Assembly (NCBI GenBank): GCA_020205615.1
Contig: CM035160.1
Coordinates: 120,855,516 to 120,919,515 of the forward strand
Source: Panax quinquefolius
Lineage: Eukaryota > Streptophyta > Magnoliopsida > Apiales > Araliaceae
Reading direction: 5' to 3'
Length of the DNA stretch: 64,000 bases
The notes under the pieces were generated by a model. That model was given only the letters and a program-made list of their open reading frames with translations. It had not been told where the DNA came from and searched no databases. Made by a program: the position numbers and the translations under genes. This document shows, one piece after another, positions 32,094-46,102 of the stretch (its first letter is position 1; the number at the start of each line of letters is the position of its first letter).

Positions 32094-34509
32094 TGTAAAA
32101 CCCCAACTTTTATAAATAAAGATGAATTTTCTATAAATATTATTTTTGAATATTATGGAGTAAATTTAATATAATGTTATAGTTGTGGGTAATATTTATA
32201 AATTTTGCAAAAAAGCAAGTTGTTATAAAATATTCGTTTTGGTGGGGAATATTCGTATGCAATGACAATCATCATTAGTGGACCCTATTAACGGAATTAT
32301 TGTCGGATTGAGAAAACGACAAAAATACTTTTTATGAAAATAACTTGGTAGGTGTTATCGTTAAAACTGCTGAACTACCCTAGTAAAAAGTGCGATGTCT
32401 GGCGTGGTTGCATAGTAGCACTGCAGATCGATTATTGATGCTTACGTGAGAAGTCACTCAAATTATACTCAATTATTCTTCACGATAATTCTTTGCATCA
32501 TATCTCTTATATTATTGATTCAATTATTGTCACAAAGATTATCTCATATAATATGTTATATTATTAAATCAATAATTGAGACGATGTTTATAAATGATTA
32601 ATAATTGTGAAAGATTAAATATGTGTTGATTAAAAATAAAATGATTTGTGATAATATTTATTCAATCCTTGATGTATATAAAGAGTCTATTATGAGGCGT
32701 TTGTGGTAAGTTTGGTTATTTTATGGGGGCCCATATGTCATCATCTAAGAGTCTCTTCGTCGATAGTAATTACCTTCAAATCGATAGTAATTACCTTCAA
32801 TCGAATAGTAATTACCTTCATCAATAGTAATTACCTTCAATCGATAGTAACTACTGCTACAGACGTCAAACCACTTCTTAGCCGCTTCATATTACGAGCG
32901 TCGAACCAATTGTCGTTTCACATTCAAAAGCGTCAAACCACTTTTCTTTTCACATCACCAAAAGCCAGCCACTTGCTTTTTCATATTTCAAGTGCTAAGC
33001 TAGAAATCTTCTATAAATAGAGGCCTAGTGCTTCATTATTTTTCACGAATTCATTCAAGCTATAGAGAGAGAAAGTATAGAGAGAATAAGAGAGAGAAGA
33101 AGAGTATTACTCGTTACTACACTACTGCGAAGATTCAATCTACTACTAATGTAAGGGATGTTATTCTTTCTTATTCATGAAGAAAAGCGTTGTTATTCCA
33201 TTGCTTATTATTCATTGGAATAACTCAGATATACGCATTTACCTATACTTGGTGACATTCTTCTATTTTACATTGGAATATCCTGTGCGTATGTTTTACA
33301 CCTTTGACTGGTTCCGCTCTTTATTATTCTGTTTGGAACATCCTGCTTGTTGCAAATTTTGCACGACTTTGGTTTAAGATTATTATTATTCTGTTGGAAT
33401 AACTTTTGTGTGCTATCGCAATCTGCATGCATGGTTATTTCTTTTGTTATTCCATTCATTATTATACTCGGTTGGTTAAAATTTTAACTTCTATACTCCA
33501 TGAAATTAGTAGAATATCCTTGATATTTAAGGCTTCATCCAAAGATATCTTTTCATGAAAATATTCTTCCGATCATTCTTGAATTTTACTCTACTAAAGC
33601 AAGATATCGTGTTGACAATTTGGACATTATTAGTTCTGGATAAATTAATTCTTGAACTTGTTTTATTGAATTCTTATATCATTGTCATCATCCTCATGTT
33701 ATATTATGTTGAAAGTCATCTGTGGCCTGTAGTGCATAGATGGACTTGGTATGATTATGACCAGAGATTATTTGGTGTAATAATGATCGTAATGTTACAA
33801 ATGATGTGGTAAAAGTTATCATTGGCCCGTAGTGCATTGATGGACAGTTGTTGGCATGATCATGACCATTAATGAATACACGAATGTCCTTGGCTGTAGT
33901 GCATGGATAATTTGTGGTCGTGATACTAAAGAATATCTTTGGCCGTAGTGTAGGGGTGATTCGATGATGTGGATTATTTATTAAGCTGAGTTCCAGTGAT
34001 AAAAGTCATGAAAAACCTTTTAAATCATAAAAGATAGTAGATTTTATTCTCTACTTGACTCTTTTAATGGATTGCTTGTTCCGCTGCAGTTAAACTTGAT
34101 GTTGTTATATTTTATCAGTTTAACACTTGTTGAAGGCTAACGATAATTTATTACTGCATTATCTTAGTCATAATAATTCTTCTTTGGGCTAGTTGAGCTC
34201 ACCCTTTCTTTCACTTTGTTCTCTTGAAAATGAGAACATAGCGAGGACTAGTCGGGAAAGGAGTGACGGTCGAGAGGATAGCATTAGTAGTCCTCACTAT
34301 TCTACGTGAAATAGTGTGTTAATAATTGTAATGAGGACTCCTTTTGAGTTTGTATAATCTTTAGTAGACAATAATTGTATTCAAGCTCACAGTTATGTTT
34401 TGTCGTATTGTACATACACGATAGTTGTATTAGTAAGTTGTATTTGAATTTTGTACCATGTATCGGCGACCCAAGATGGGTGATGTATACCTAATTTTGG
34501 GGCGTCACA
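32094..34509 (+). repeat. 5' LTR of element B
   Basis: 2416 bp. TATAAATAG box at about 33012. AATAGTAATTACCTTC repeats lie at 32762-32860. Units with the core GGCC-GTAGTGCA-TNGATGGA lie at 33715-33960, the counterpart of the hairpin array of LTR A. Confidence 0.88.
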
Positions 34510-34510
34510 G

Positions 34511-34527
34511 TTGGTATCAAAGCTTAG
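34511..34527 (+). other. Primer-binding site, element B
   Basis: TTGGTATCAAAGCTTAGG one base after the LTR. tRNA-iMet type with one mismatch. Confidence 0.75.
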
Positions 34528-34682
34528 GATATAATCCCTGCTAAGATGTGAGAATAGTACTAGGAGGGAGAGACGGAAATTCCTTCACTAGTATGACCTA
34601 CCTAAGTTTATGTGGTATTTAATTGGTCGGTCGAAATTTAGGGATAATATGTTACATGTCAATTAACCTTTGTTTTGTGGCG

Positions 34683-35816
34683 ATGTCGAAAATGACATCC
34701 GAGAATATTGAGAATAACAATGGAGCACGAAAAACCGTTGATTCACCACATATCAATAATCATGATAATGTGCATCGAAAAGGTGACAATCCTCATACGA
34801 AACAACAACACCGACCAAATGATGAATGATCAAATGTTCAGGGGGCTTTATACAATTTATGCAACAAAGAAAGCGAGAGGCGGCTCATCCCAAAATGCAG
34901 TGGAAACACTGGAAATTCTCGGTGATTCTGCTTAATGCGATTCGAGTTGGGACCACCGGAGTTTAAGGGAGAGCCAAAACCACTTATAAGCGGAAGCATG
35001 GATAAAGCGATCACCAAGATATTTGATGTCTTGGGATGCTCAAGAAGCAAAAGGTTCCTTTTGCCACCTTTATTTTTCTTGTGAGAGAGGCGATTCTTGG
35101 TGGGAATCGGTAAAACGACTCAACCCGCCAGATTGAAGATGTATTGGGAGAAGTTCCAAGAGTTTCAACGACAAATACTTTCCCAAAAGTATTCGTCACA
35201 TGAAGGAGGTGAAGTTTATCAAGTTGAAACAAAACAATATGACCAGGTCGCAATACGAGGCTAAATTTGCGGAGTTATCCCGGTTTGCGTCCCACTTGGT
35301 GGATAATGAAGAGAGAATGACACAGATGTTTTAAGAGGTTTGAAGCCGGAGATATGTCAACATCTTATTTCTCATAAATTGTGTTTATATTTAGATGTTG
35401 CAAATAGGGCTCAGTTAGTGGAGCGCGATAACGAGTCAACGCAACTAAAAGAGAGCAGCCGGCAAAATGATAATACCAATGAGAGCATTCATCGCGGTGA
35501 CAACAAGCGTGGAGGAATCAACGGGCGTAAATGGTAACCACTTGATGGTAATCGGGCCAAAACAATAAGAATGGACATTTCAAGAAGAGGAGATTCAACA
35601 ATGATGGAAAGATCGTCAAGACCAAAGACTGTCGTTAAGGAAGGAGAACGACCACCTATCATCATATGTTTTAAATGCGGAGGAGGGGCACATCGGTCAA
35701 ACTGCAGCGATGTCGTCAAAGCATGTTATAATTGTGGAAGAGAAAGTCACTTAGCCCGATTTTGTCATTCACCGAAGACAAATTCAGCTAGGATGGAAGC
35801 ACCAAATGTGACGCTC
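34683..35816 (+). pseudogene. gag remnant, element B
   Basis: It starts MSKMTSENIENNNG. It shares TKIFDVLGC (about 35010) with the other copies and a KRLQRQ-like capsid segment. Two zinc knuckles are well kept: CFKCGGGAHRSNC and CYNCGRESHLARFC (35670-35770). Several frameshifts occur before the knuckles. It is cut off at 35816 by the insertion of element C. Confidence 0.75.
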
Positions 35817-38557
35817 CCAAAATAGGTATACATCACCTATTCTGAGTTGTCAATACATGATGCGAAATAACTACAACTTTATTATTACAATCAGAAAAGC
35901 GTGAGTTTGAATACAAATATTATCTTCTATACAATATTTATACTCAAATAAATCCTCATCACATTTATTGATACATTATTTTACAAAAAATGGTGAGGAC
36001 TACTAAACAATTCTTTTAAAACCCTTAATCCATACCCCGACTTCGTACTTGCTATATTCTCGCCTCTGAGAAGAAAAATGGAACAAAAAGGAAAAGGGTG
36101 AGCTCAACTAGCCCAAGAAAGAATATTATGACTAAGATAATATACAACAAATTACCGTTAGTCTTCAACAGGAAAAATCTAATAGAATACAATAGACAAC
36201 AAATTTTAAATCAATATTCGCAATGGAAATAATAATTCATTAGAAGAGTTAAGTAGAGAATGCAAACTACTATCTTCTACATATGAATTTAAAAGTTCAT
36301 CGCTCTATCTTTTATCCTGTAACATCAATCAATATACATATGAAATCAAATATTCATCTTTGCACTACTGGCCAAAGATATTCATCGATTAGTCATGTTC
36401 ATCTAAACACTGCTCATCTTTGCACTACTACCAAAGATATTCTTCAGAAATCATTCATCTTTTGCACTACGGGCCAAAGATATTCAATAATATCATCATT
36501 TAAGACCGAGGATGATGAAAAATATTTTAAAGAAACGAATCCAAAGAAACAAAATGACAAGGATTAAGGATTAAGGATTAAGGATTACGTACTTTGTTTT
36601 ATCCATGTTCAAAATACCTCAAAAATAATCATAGTGGTGTAAAATTCAAGAATGATCAAAACATGGATACAATCAAAGCTAGTATCCGAATAGATATTTT
36701 GAACAAAAAGAAGAAATTTTATTTTTCTAATTGAATAGTCAGATATCGTGAATAGTCTTGATAGATATCGTGAATAAGAACTCCGACACCAAAAGATAGA
36801 AATTTCCCAAAAAATCATCTTCACGCTTCATGAATAGTACTCGTGAATAAGTAACTCATGAATAAGAACTCTGAATAAGAACTCGTGAATAGTAACTCAT
36901 GAATAATAACTCATGAATAGTAACCCGATATGAAAAAAGTTCCAAATTTAATAAAAAGTTTCAACCAATATTTTAGCATAATGATATTGAAGAAATAATA
37001 TCATTTGAGAAGAAAATAACATCCTTACCTCGAAAGATTAAGTACTTACATTTGGAATCTGGGATATAGTCTTTGAAGGAAACTTGCAGACCGTCTAACA
37101 ATACTCAAAGTATACTCAAAATACTCACAAGAATACGCTCGATAATATAGAGAGAAAAACTTGATTTACGGTGTGATTTTCAATTCTAACCCAAGACCCT
37201 ATTTATAGAAAATTGCTTAGAACACCAAAGCAGAAAATTTAATAAATTAATAATATAATTATATAAATTTCCTACGCATGCCTAAAATCTGATTTCAGCC
37301 ATCAAACACATGCCACATTCTAGAAAAAGTAAGAAAAAACGTTTTTCTAATTTTAAATATTTTAAACTTCCAAAAATCAATTATTTCGGAGCTTCGGAAC
37401 TTCAATAATTCATAATAAATAGCCCTTTCATCAAAAAAATTCGAATCTCGCGAGTTTTTTATAGAAAATTCAATTCTCTACAACTTTGTAGAAGAAAGTT
37501 TTTCCAAATTCCAAATAGAAATTGACCGAAATCCACAAACGGGCGATTTTACAGTCTATAATCAAATTTCAGTCAATAAATGGGGTCCACCGACATGTTT
37601 AACATATTTTAAACATTTATTGCAACAAAAATACTCTTCCTCCTCAGTATACTCATATATCCCACATTAGATTGTAAAAATATCACCATTATTATATTAT
37701 TAAAATATAATAATATATTTAAATAATTATTTTATCGGAAAAGATAAAATTTCAATTTTCAACAATTGTCACATTAAAAATTTTCTCCATCTATATCCAC
37801 ATAAAATCAATATTTTCCTCATCATATGAATCAATAATTAATTATTCATAAATAATATTACGTAATCACATATTGATGACTGAGGCGGTTCCAGGAAAGG
37901 GGGGCTTTCCAATAAAAATTTCTCCTTCTTGGCGCGCCTTGCAATTAGGTGACCAAACCTCTCTTTAGATGAACTTTCTAGACATTGCCAATAATGTTAT
38001 CTAATAATATTATTCGAGATAATATGAATTATTAGCTTCGATAATGAAAAATCTTGTGTAATGACAATTATTGAAACAACAAAGAATATAAAATATCAAC
38101 ACAAAGAATTATTAAATTAATAAAATCTTGAATAAAGAATTCATGTAACCATTATTGAGTAGTGCCTTCTTACGTAAGAATCAATAATTGGTGCAATACT
38201 GAGTAAATCTTCTTGTGTTTTAACCATCGAGTATTTTAACAAGATTAATACTTGAACAACTACGCTCTGTTATTTTTTAAACAACTTATATTTGTCGTTT
38301 TCTTCATCCAATCACTTTCCAGTTATGGGGCCCACACATGGGTCGCTACTGTGCATTTAATATTCCCTACAAGCATTTAATATTCCACGACCAAACGAAT
38401 ATTCCCGACAACAATGAATATTTTATAACCACTTTGCTTATTTTGAAGTATTTGCGTATTTTACCCTTAACTATCCATATTAATCAAATCAACCCTTACT
38501 ATTTCAAAATAATAAATAGAAAATTAAATTTCATTAATAATAAGTTGAGGTCTTACA
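35817..38557 (-). repeat. 3' LTR of element C
   Basis: 2741 bp, reverse orientation, starting TGTGACGCTCCC and ending TCTTACA on the plus strand. It contains the reversed hairpin minisatellite (36350-36500) and the reversed TACTATTCA array (36735-36930). Confidence 0.88.
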
Positions 38558-38579
38558 ACCTCCCTCCTTATGAAATTTC

Positions 38580-38960
38580 GTCCTCGAAATTGACGTACGT
38601 ATTCTGTGTTTCAAAAGGTGAGGATACCTCGCTTTCATTTCGCTTTCCAATTCCTAGGTCATTTCCTCTATAAAGCATGATTCCTCCACAAAACTTTAAC
38701 TTGTGGTATGACCTTTCTTGGCGTAGGACATGCTCCTTCCTATCTAAGATCTTGACAATACCTCCTCATACGTTAAGTCTTGGCTATCTCGTCCCAGCTT
38801 CTAACTCAATAACGTGGTTTGGGTCTTTCACATATTTACTGAAGTACGGATATGTGAAACACATTATGAACACGAGACATACTCGAGGTAACGCGAGTCT
38901 ATAGGCTATATTTCCTACTCGGTCAAGAATTTGAAATGGACCAATAAATCGTGGATTGAG
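38580..38960 (-). pseudogene. Chromodomain/integrase C-terminus, element C
   Basis: DNA closely matches element A 19880-20270 in reverse. Reading is broken by small indels, so only pieces such as the text for LRKYVKDPN are clear. Confidence 0.6.
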
Positions 38961-39299
38961 CTTTCCTCTTTCCTAAATCTTGTAACTCCTTCCATGGAGC
39001 AACTTCATGACAATACATGATCCCCTACACTAAATTCCACGTCCTTTCGATGAAGATCCGCATAACTCTTTTATTCGATCTTGTGCTTGGTTTGTATACG
39101 TTGTCGAATCATTTGGATCTTTTCCGTAGTCATAATGCGTCTTAACTCGGGTCCTAACAATGTTGCTTCACCCACCTCGTCCCAACATACCTTTGAGAGC
39201 GACACTTTCGTCCATATAATGCTTCAAATGGAGCCACACCTATACTTGCTCGATAATCTTGTTGTTGTAGGAGAATTCTACCAATGGTAAATACTTATC

Positions 39300-39900
39300 C
39301 CAATCCCCTTGAAGTCTAGGACACGAGTCTTAATAAATCTTCAAGAGTTTGAATAGTCCTTTCTGATTGTCCGTCCGTTTGAGGATGGTATGCCGAACTG
39401 AATCGTAAATCCGTGCCCGTAGCTTTTTGCAAGCTAACCCAAAATCTTGAAGTGAATCTTGGGTCACGATCCGAAACTATGGATACAGGGCATGCCATGC
39501 AACCTCACAATCTCATTCACGCACATACTAGCAAGACGTTCAGTGAATAAGTCTCCGTGTCGGCAAGAAATGAAAGCGGACTTGGTTAATCTATCAACAA
39601 TAACCCAAATAGCATTGATGCCACGAGAAACCGTAGGAAGACCCGTGAACGAAATCCATGGTAATGTGTTCCCACTTCCATTTCGGAATCTCAAGTGGTT
39701 GCAACGGACCTTTAGGTACTAGATGCTCTGCGCTTTACACGTTGACAAGTTAAACACATTGAGATAAACTTTGCAATCTCTCTCTTCATATTGTTCCACC
39801 AAAATGTATGTCGAAGATCACGATACATTTTAGTACTTCCGGGATGGATTGCAAATGGTGTATTGTGTGCCTCCATCATAATCTTGTACTTCAAATCGTA
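39300..39900 (-). pseudogene. Integrase remnant, element C
   Basis: Readable pieces: AHNTPFAIHPGSTKMYRDLR and CLTCQRVK (39712-39894, zinc-binding), [14 protein letters not shown] (39464-39694), and [18 protein letters not shown] with [12 protein letters not shown] (39316-39498). The D,D(35)E core segments are all present but in different frames. Confidence 0.8.
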
Positions 39901-40079
39901 GTCGTTAGGAACACAAAGTCTAGAGTGGACTCAAGTATTCCTTCTTCATCAATTCTCGCTTAAGAATAGCTCCTTCTTGTACTTTCTTCTTCATACGCAT
40001 CGGCTCCGGATTCGGTGGCTTGAAGCAACCTTAACTTTTTCTATTAAAGTTGGCTCTGTCGTATACTTGACATCATCGC

Positions 40080-42130
40080 ACTTTCGTTCACGCATATGAT
40101 CTTCTACTCAACGCGTCGGCTACCACGTTCGCTTTTTCGGGATGGTATTGAATAGTGTGGTCGTAGTCTTTCAATAGCTCGAGCCAACGTCATTGCCGCG
40201 TGTTGAGTTCTTTTGAAGTGAAGAAATATTTAAGGCTTTTATGGTCCGAATATATCTCCACTTTCTATAGATAGTGCCTCCATATCTTTCTCCCCATATA
40301 GATCAGTGGATAATTCCTCTCATACTCTTTAAGTTGTCGCGAGGCGCAAGGCTACTTTTCCCACGCCGCATGAGAACACATCTAACCCTTTGCCCAAGCA
40401 TCGCTTATAGATAACAAATCCATCCGAACCCGGATGGTATTGTTAGAACAGTGTTAAATGATAATCTCCTCTTAAGCTCTTGAAACTTTTCTAATTCTTC
40501 GCAGTATCCTTCCGAAAGTAGTATGCACACAAGCCAATCATGTTTGATGATAAGGCAATCTTATTCATTTATTAATAAAAAGTATTAATTTATTAAAGGC
40601 TTTTAATTATCTACCCGTGTGATAAACCCATAGTTTTAGATGAACTTAAAACTAAAATATCCCAATCGTTGGATTACTAAATTGGGGATTAGTGAATCCT
40701 GATAGATTGTACACATCGTTGCTTTAGCTCATTGGATGAGGATGATTGACCCTTTGTGTGGAGACACTAAAGCAATGTATGTAGGTGCTATTAGAAATAA
40801 GTTCAAGTTCAACCTGCTCGCTAAGGAATACCTAATGGAGTTTTATTTATTTGCCCACTTAGGAATTCTATAGAGTAACAAATCCTTGGACTCCGATCAC
40901 CAGGATGGTATACTTGACTAGATTCCTTAAGACCCTTAGGGTATATCAAAGGGTATGCTTGGGGTATAATAAGTCTCCTCTTAATGTATGATCAATAAAG
41001 AATCTAAACTTTTCTCGCATTCTTGACAACCCAAAGCAATTTTGTTTCTAATTTGCATCCTTGGAAGTTAGTTATTTAGGATCGGAGTAGCGATTAAATA
41101 AAACCCTTCCACGAATCTCCGATAATAACCATTTAATGACTAAGCCCAAATTGTCGAAGGATTTATCGCACTATCAATATTATTGATGATGAATTTTATC
41201 ATCTGGAAAGTCGCCGACGATGTTGGGTTTATCCTTATCACTTTAGTATTTAAATAAATTAATTGAATCTTGGCCGGATCAGATTAATACTCCATGTTTT
41301 AGACACCTAAATGGTGCCCAAAAAAGGAAGAATAATTACTTAAGAAGTTAATGGCATAATCGAACTATGCAATTTCTTTGGTGATAGAATAAATTAAATG
41401 GCATATATTGATTATTTAATATTTTAGAAATATTAAATATAAATTAATAAGAGGAGTCTTATTAATATTATTACAATTATTATTATTTTAATTTCTAAAG
41501 AGTTTAGGAATTAATTTAATATAAGTACTCTCATTTATTCTAATTGGATTAGGAAGGAAAATTAGTTAAAGGAGTTTAATTAATTATCCCTAATAAGATT
41601 AGTGCCTAATTAATTAAAAGATTTAATTAATTAATTAAAACCAATTCGAATTTTAAGGAATATATAAGAGATGTCATTATGGGTGGTAATTTTAACAAAG
41701 TACGTAAATTCCAGTTGTTGGGAGTATGCCCTTTCTATAGAGATAGAAAACTGGGGTTAGCCATAACACCCATCTTCTTGAATTTTATTCTTCCTTGGTG
41801 GATCACCTCAGAGGGCCAAACATTTGGGTGGCTAACGTTGATCAAAGGAAGGAACCAAACCCGTGGATTCCAATTGATATGAACTCCTCGATCTTCAAGG
41901 GTATGATACTTTATCTTTTCGCTTAATTAATGATTATGCATATCCATATGGTTTGTAAATTTTTTAAACTCGATTTTACAATACTTTTTATGCAATTTGA
42001 TTGGTTAGCAGTTAATGGAGTAGCGATTCGAGAAAACCTTCCACGAATCTCCGAAAATAACATGCCCACTAAGAATTCATAACGGATACTCCATGTTTCG
42101 ACACCACGTGCCCAAGGAATGCTACTTCCT
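40080..42130 (-). pseudogene. RNase H region of element C, split by foreign segments
   Basis: Three stretches similar to RNase H text of element A (about 40080-40510, 40970-41155, 42006-42130) are separated by unrelated AT-rich sequence. Neighbouring stretches overlap in content: CTCCTCTTAA...AACTTTTCT occurs at about 40465 and 40980, and GGAGTAGCGATT...CCACGAATCTCC at about 41090 and 42020. Confidence 0.6.
40511..42005. mobile_element. Unclassified inserted segments within element C (possible copia-type LTR remnants)
   Basis: Two blocks, about 40511-40968 and 41156-42005, are unlike the gypsy copies. The second has long ATTAATTAATT-rich text followed by CCTTGGTGGATCACCTCAGA and GGAATTCAATTGATATGAAC-like text (about 41800-41882). 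This reminds me of plant copia LTRs, but I see no clear ends or target duplications. Confidence 0.35.
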
Positions 42131-42169
42131 CGAGCGGAACTCACATTTCTTTAATTTGGCATATAGTTT

Positions 42170-42570
42170 GTTTTCACGCGAATGGTGCTCATGATCTTCC
42201 ACGACTTTTGGAATATCCTCGCCCAAATATTCCTCAATCTTCACTCATCATATCCATGATGATTATCCGTCGAAACATGACTAAGATTCATAATGATTTT
42301 GAAAAGAATTTGGAATATCTCGCCTAATCTTCGGTGATGATATCCGGATCGATCAAAAGACAAGTCATCAATAAACAAGTCATCAATACGAGGTGAGGAT
42401 ACCTATTCTTGATGGTGACATGGTTCAATTCCCCGATAGTCAATACAAAGTCGCATACTCGCCTTCTTTCTTCTTACAAATAAAATAGGAGCACCCCAAG
42501 GAGATGTACTAGGATGAATGAAACCGATGTCCAACAATTCCTCGTAGTTGGACCTTTAACTCCCAAGTTC
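42170..42570 (-). pseudogene. Truncated reverse transcriptase, element C
   Basis: The N-terminal part ([17 protein letters not shown] text at about 42480-42540) is followed by compressed pieces. The catalytic FIDDIL block found in A, B and D is missing, as is most of the [11 protein letters not shown] block. Confidence 0.65.
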
Positions 42571-42832
42571 AATAGGAGCCATTCGATATGGGGTTTTAGA
42601 AATGGGCTTTATGCAGTTCAAGATCAATAAAGAATTCAACTTCACGTTACGGGGGTAGGCCGGAAGTTCTTCTGAAATACGTCGGAAAAGTCAATAACAA
42701 CAGGAATATTATTCAAATTTGACGTGTCTTTATTCAAATCCATAACATGGACTAAGAAAGCTTGACATCCGCTTTTTCAATAAAATCTAATAGCTTTTAT
42801 GATTAGATATGACGATGATTAATTTTAATGGT

Positions 42833-43240
42833 TTAGTTGCTTGAATTAAATGCAACGGGTTGGTTAGGAATATGAAAACTAACAACCTTACGAAAACAAT
42901 CAATTTTGGCATGATGAGTAGTTAACCAATCAATCCCTAAAATCACATCAAAAGCAAGTATCGATAGAGATAAGGTCAACGGTAAGGTGATGGTGCCAAC
43001 TTGAATCAAACAAGATTTATAAACAATGGATGTGATGAAAGTTTCTCCTAACGGAGTTTCCACAGATAGGTCAAAGTCTAATTTCTCCGAGTCAAGTTTA
43101 AACGTTGAGCACATGCAGAGAGATAAATGAATGGGTAAAGACCAGATATCGAGTAAGGTATAAACTTTGCAAGAATTTATAAATAGCTTACCCGTGATCA
43201 CCTCGTTTGGGTTCCTCGCATTATGACCAATCCACAACAA
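42833..43240 (-). pseudogene. Aspartic protease domain, element C
   Basis: Open for 135 codons. It contains EVITGKLFINS, ETPLGETF, and the flap/second motif LAFDVILGIDWLTTHHAKID with CFRKVVSFHIPNQP. The catalytic D-T/S-G triad region reads LLDIWS instead of LFDTGS, apparently shifted, so it is not active as written. The protease would cut the Gag-Pol polyprotein. Confidence 0.8.
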
Positions 43241-43329
43241 ACGCCTTTCCGAAATCGTTGACTTTGACTTTTCTCGGGACGATCTTTTGAGTCACCGTCC
43301 CCATTGAACTAGGTTTCACCATCGTATAA

Positions 43330-44419
43330 TCTCGGCGATATGTCCTTCCTTTCCATAATTATAGCATACCTTGAACTGTTGTGGGCGGTTTGACCGATAT
43401 GTCCCTCTTTTCCGCATTTGTAGCATATACCACCGGTGGTCGTTCTCCTCCCTTAGAACCGATTCTTTGTCACCTTTACTGCCGTCTTCACATAGTCGTT
43501 GTTAAATCTCCTCTTTTTAAATCTCCTCTCACTCGCTTCTTCTATTTTCATGGCCATGATTACCACCAAAGTGGTTACCATTTTGTCCGTCTGCTTTTCT
43601 TTCTCCATTGGTTATCATTATTACATTGATCGCTATCTCGGTACAATCCTCAAGTTATGGTCCTCAATTGACCGTACTCAAGTTATCTCGCCTAATAATT
43701 GAGCCTGCTTACAACATCTGAATAGAGAGAAATTTATGAGAAATGAGATATTGTCGTATCTGGGGTTCAAACCTCTCAAAACATCCGCGTCATCGTTCCT
43801 CATTCTCCACCAAATGAGGTGCAAACACGATAACTCGCAAACTTTGCCTCGTCTTCGAGACACCGTCATGTTGTTTTGTTCTAATCGATGAACTCCACTT
43901 CCTTCATATATTTAACACTTTCGTGAAAGTATTTGTCATTAAATAATTTCAAATGTCTCCCAAGACATGCCTTTGAAAGTGCCGATTGGATGGGTATGCT
44001 TCACGACTCCCACCAAGATATGCCTCGCCACGAAACATAAAGGTGGCGAATGGAACCTTCGTTCTTCCGTGCATCCCAAGACATCGAATATCTTGGTAAT
44101 TTGCTTGACCCATGTTTCCGCCATGATCGGATCTGGTTTTCCCTTAAATTCACCGTGGTCCCAACTCTTTGAATCGCTTGGTGCGTGACAACCCGTGAAT
44201 TGCTATCATTTCTCTTGTATTTTGAACACGAGTCTCCTCGTCTCGATTTTGCATGAACTGCAAAAAAGCTTCTAAACATCCCTCGTTCATCATCTCGCTT
44301 TCGGTGGTGTTATTCACAAGAGGAACATTGCGACTGTTGCACGTTCTCCTCGTTGGTGAAAGTACATGCGTCTCCACGGTCTCATTTCCATTGTTAATAT
44401 TCTCGATCGACATTCTCAA
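43330..44419 (-). pseudogene. gag remnant, element C
   Basis: It starts MSIENINNGNETVE (about 44413) and continues MMNEGCLEAFLQFMQNRDEE; VKQITKIFDVLGC is readable at 43939-44124. A zinc-knuckle text (CYKCGKEGHIGQT) lies near 43400-43430. Frameshifts separate the pieces. Confidence 0.75.
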
Positions 44420-44590
44420 ATCTTTATCATAAAATAAGGGGTTAATTAAGAAATCAATATATCACATAATATCCTTATATCTTGACCAACTAAAAAATAA
44501 GCTTAGGTAGACACACCTTGGCGAAGGATTTACTCTCGCCTCCCTCTCTCCCTCCTAGTTCTATTCCCTCGATCTCCGCGAGAGATCATA

Positions 44591-46102
44591 TACATCAGTT
44601 ACGAAATACATGGTACATGTAAACTACTACAACTTTATTATTACAAATCAGAAATCTGTGAGTTTGAATACAAATATTATCTTCTGACAATATCTATACT
44701 CAAATAAATCCTCATCACATTTATTGATACATTATTTTACAAAATGGTGAGGACTACTAAACAATTCTTTCTAAAACCTTCATTCCATACCCAGACTCGC
44801 ACTCGCTATATTCTCGCCTCCCGAGAAGAAAAATGGAACAAAAAGGAAAAGGGTGAGCTCAACTAGCCCAAAGAAAGAATATTATGACTAAGATAATATA
44901 CAACAAATTATCATTAGTCTTCAACAGGAAAAATCTAATAGAATACAATAGACAACAAATTTTAAATCAATATTCGCAGTGAAATAATAATTCATTAGAA
45001 GAGTTAAGTAGAGAATGCAAACTACTATCTTCTATGTATGAATTTAAAAGTTCATCGCCTATCTTTTATCCCCAGTAACATCAATCAATATACATCTGAA
45101 TCAAATATTCATCTTTGCACCATACAGCCAAAGATATTCATCAAATGGGTCATCTTCATCTAAACACTGCTCATCTTTGCACTACTACCAAAGATATTCT
45201 TCAGAATCATTCATCTTTGCACTACAGCCAAAGATATTCAATAATATCATCATTTAAGACCGAGGATGATGAAAAATATTTTTAAAGAAACGAATCCAAA
45301 GGAAACAAAATGACAAGGATTAAGGATTAAGGATTCGTACTTTGTTTTATCCATGTTCAAAAATACCTCAAAAATAATCATAGTGGTGTAAAATTCAAGA
45401 ATGATCAAAACATGGATACAATCAAAGCTAGTATCCGAATAGATATTTTGGACAAAAAGAAGAAATTTTATTTTTCTATTGAATAGTGTCAGATATCGTG
45501 AATAGTGCAGATCGTGAATAAGTAACTCACACCAAAAGATAGAAATTTCCCAAAAAAACATCTTCACGCTTACATGAATAGTACTGTGAATAGTAACTCA
45601 TGAATAGTAACTTGTGAATAGTAACTCATGAATAAGAACTCATGAATAGTAAACCCGACATGAAAAAGTTCCAAATTTGATAAAAAGTTTCAACCAATAT
45701 TTCAAAGATAATGATATTGAAGAAATAATATCATTTGAGAAGAAAATAACATCCTTACCTCGAAAGATTAGTACTTCTAAATTGAATAATGGATATAGTC
45801 TTTGAAGGAACTTGCACCGCCTAACAATACTCAAAGTATACTCAAAATACTCACAAATAATACGCCGATAATATAGAGAGAAAACTTCGGTTTAAATGTG
45901 ATTTTCAATTCTAACCTAAGACCCTATTTATAGCAAATTGCTTAGAACACAAAGCGAAAAATTTAATAAATTAATAATATAATTATATAAATTTCCTACG
46001 CATGCCTAGAATCTGATTTCACCATCAAACACATGCCACATTCTAGAAAAAGTAAGAAAAACGTTTTTCTAATTTTAAATATTTTAAACTTCCAAAAATC
46101 AA
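44591..46102 (-). repeat. Truncated 5' LTR of element C
   Basis: It matches 35840-37382 of the other C LTR. The inner end is also damaged: GAGATCATA joins TACATCA, so the primer-binding site and last 25 or so LTR bases are deleted. Confidence 0.8.

Larger units (their letters stand above)
35817..46102 (-). mobile_element. Ty3/gypsy chromodomain retrotransposon C (minus strand), right end deleted
   Basis: Minus orientation. 3' LTR 35817-38557, polypurine tract just after it, chromodomain 38580-38900, integrase 39000-39900, RNase H 40080-42130 (interrupted), truncated RT 42170-42570, protease 42830-43240, gag 43330-44419, truncated 5' LTR about 44591-46102. LTRs belong to the element A family (TGTAAGACCTCAACT ... 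GGGAGCGTCACA). The 5' LTR stops at TTCCAAAAATCAA, about 1.2 kb short, exactly where element B resumes, so one deletion removed the right end of C together with part of B. Confidence 0.85.
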
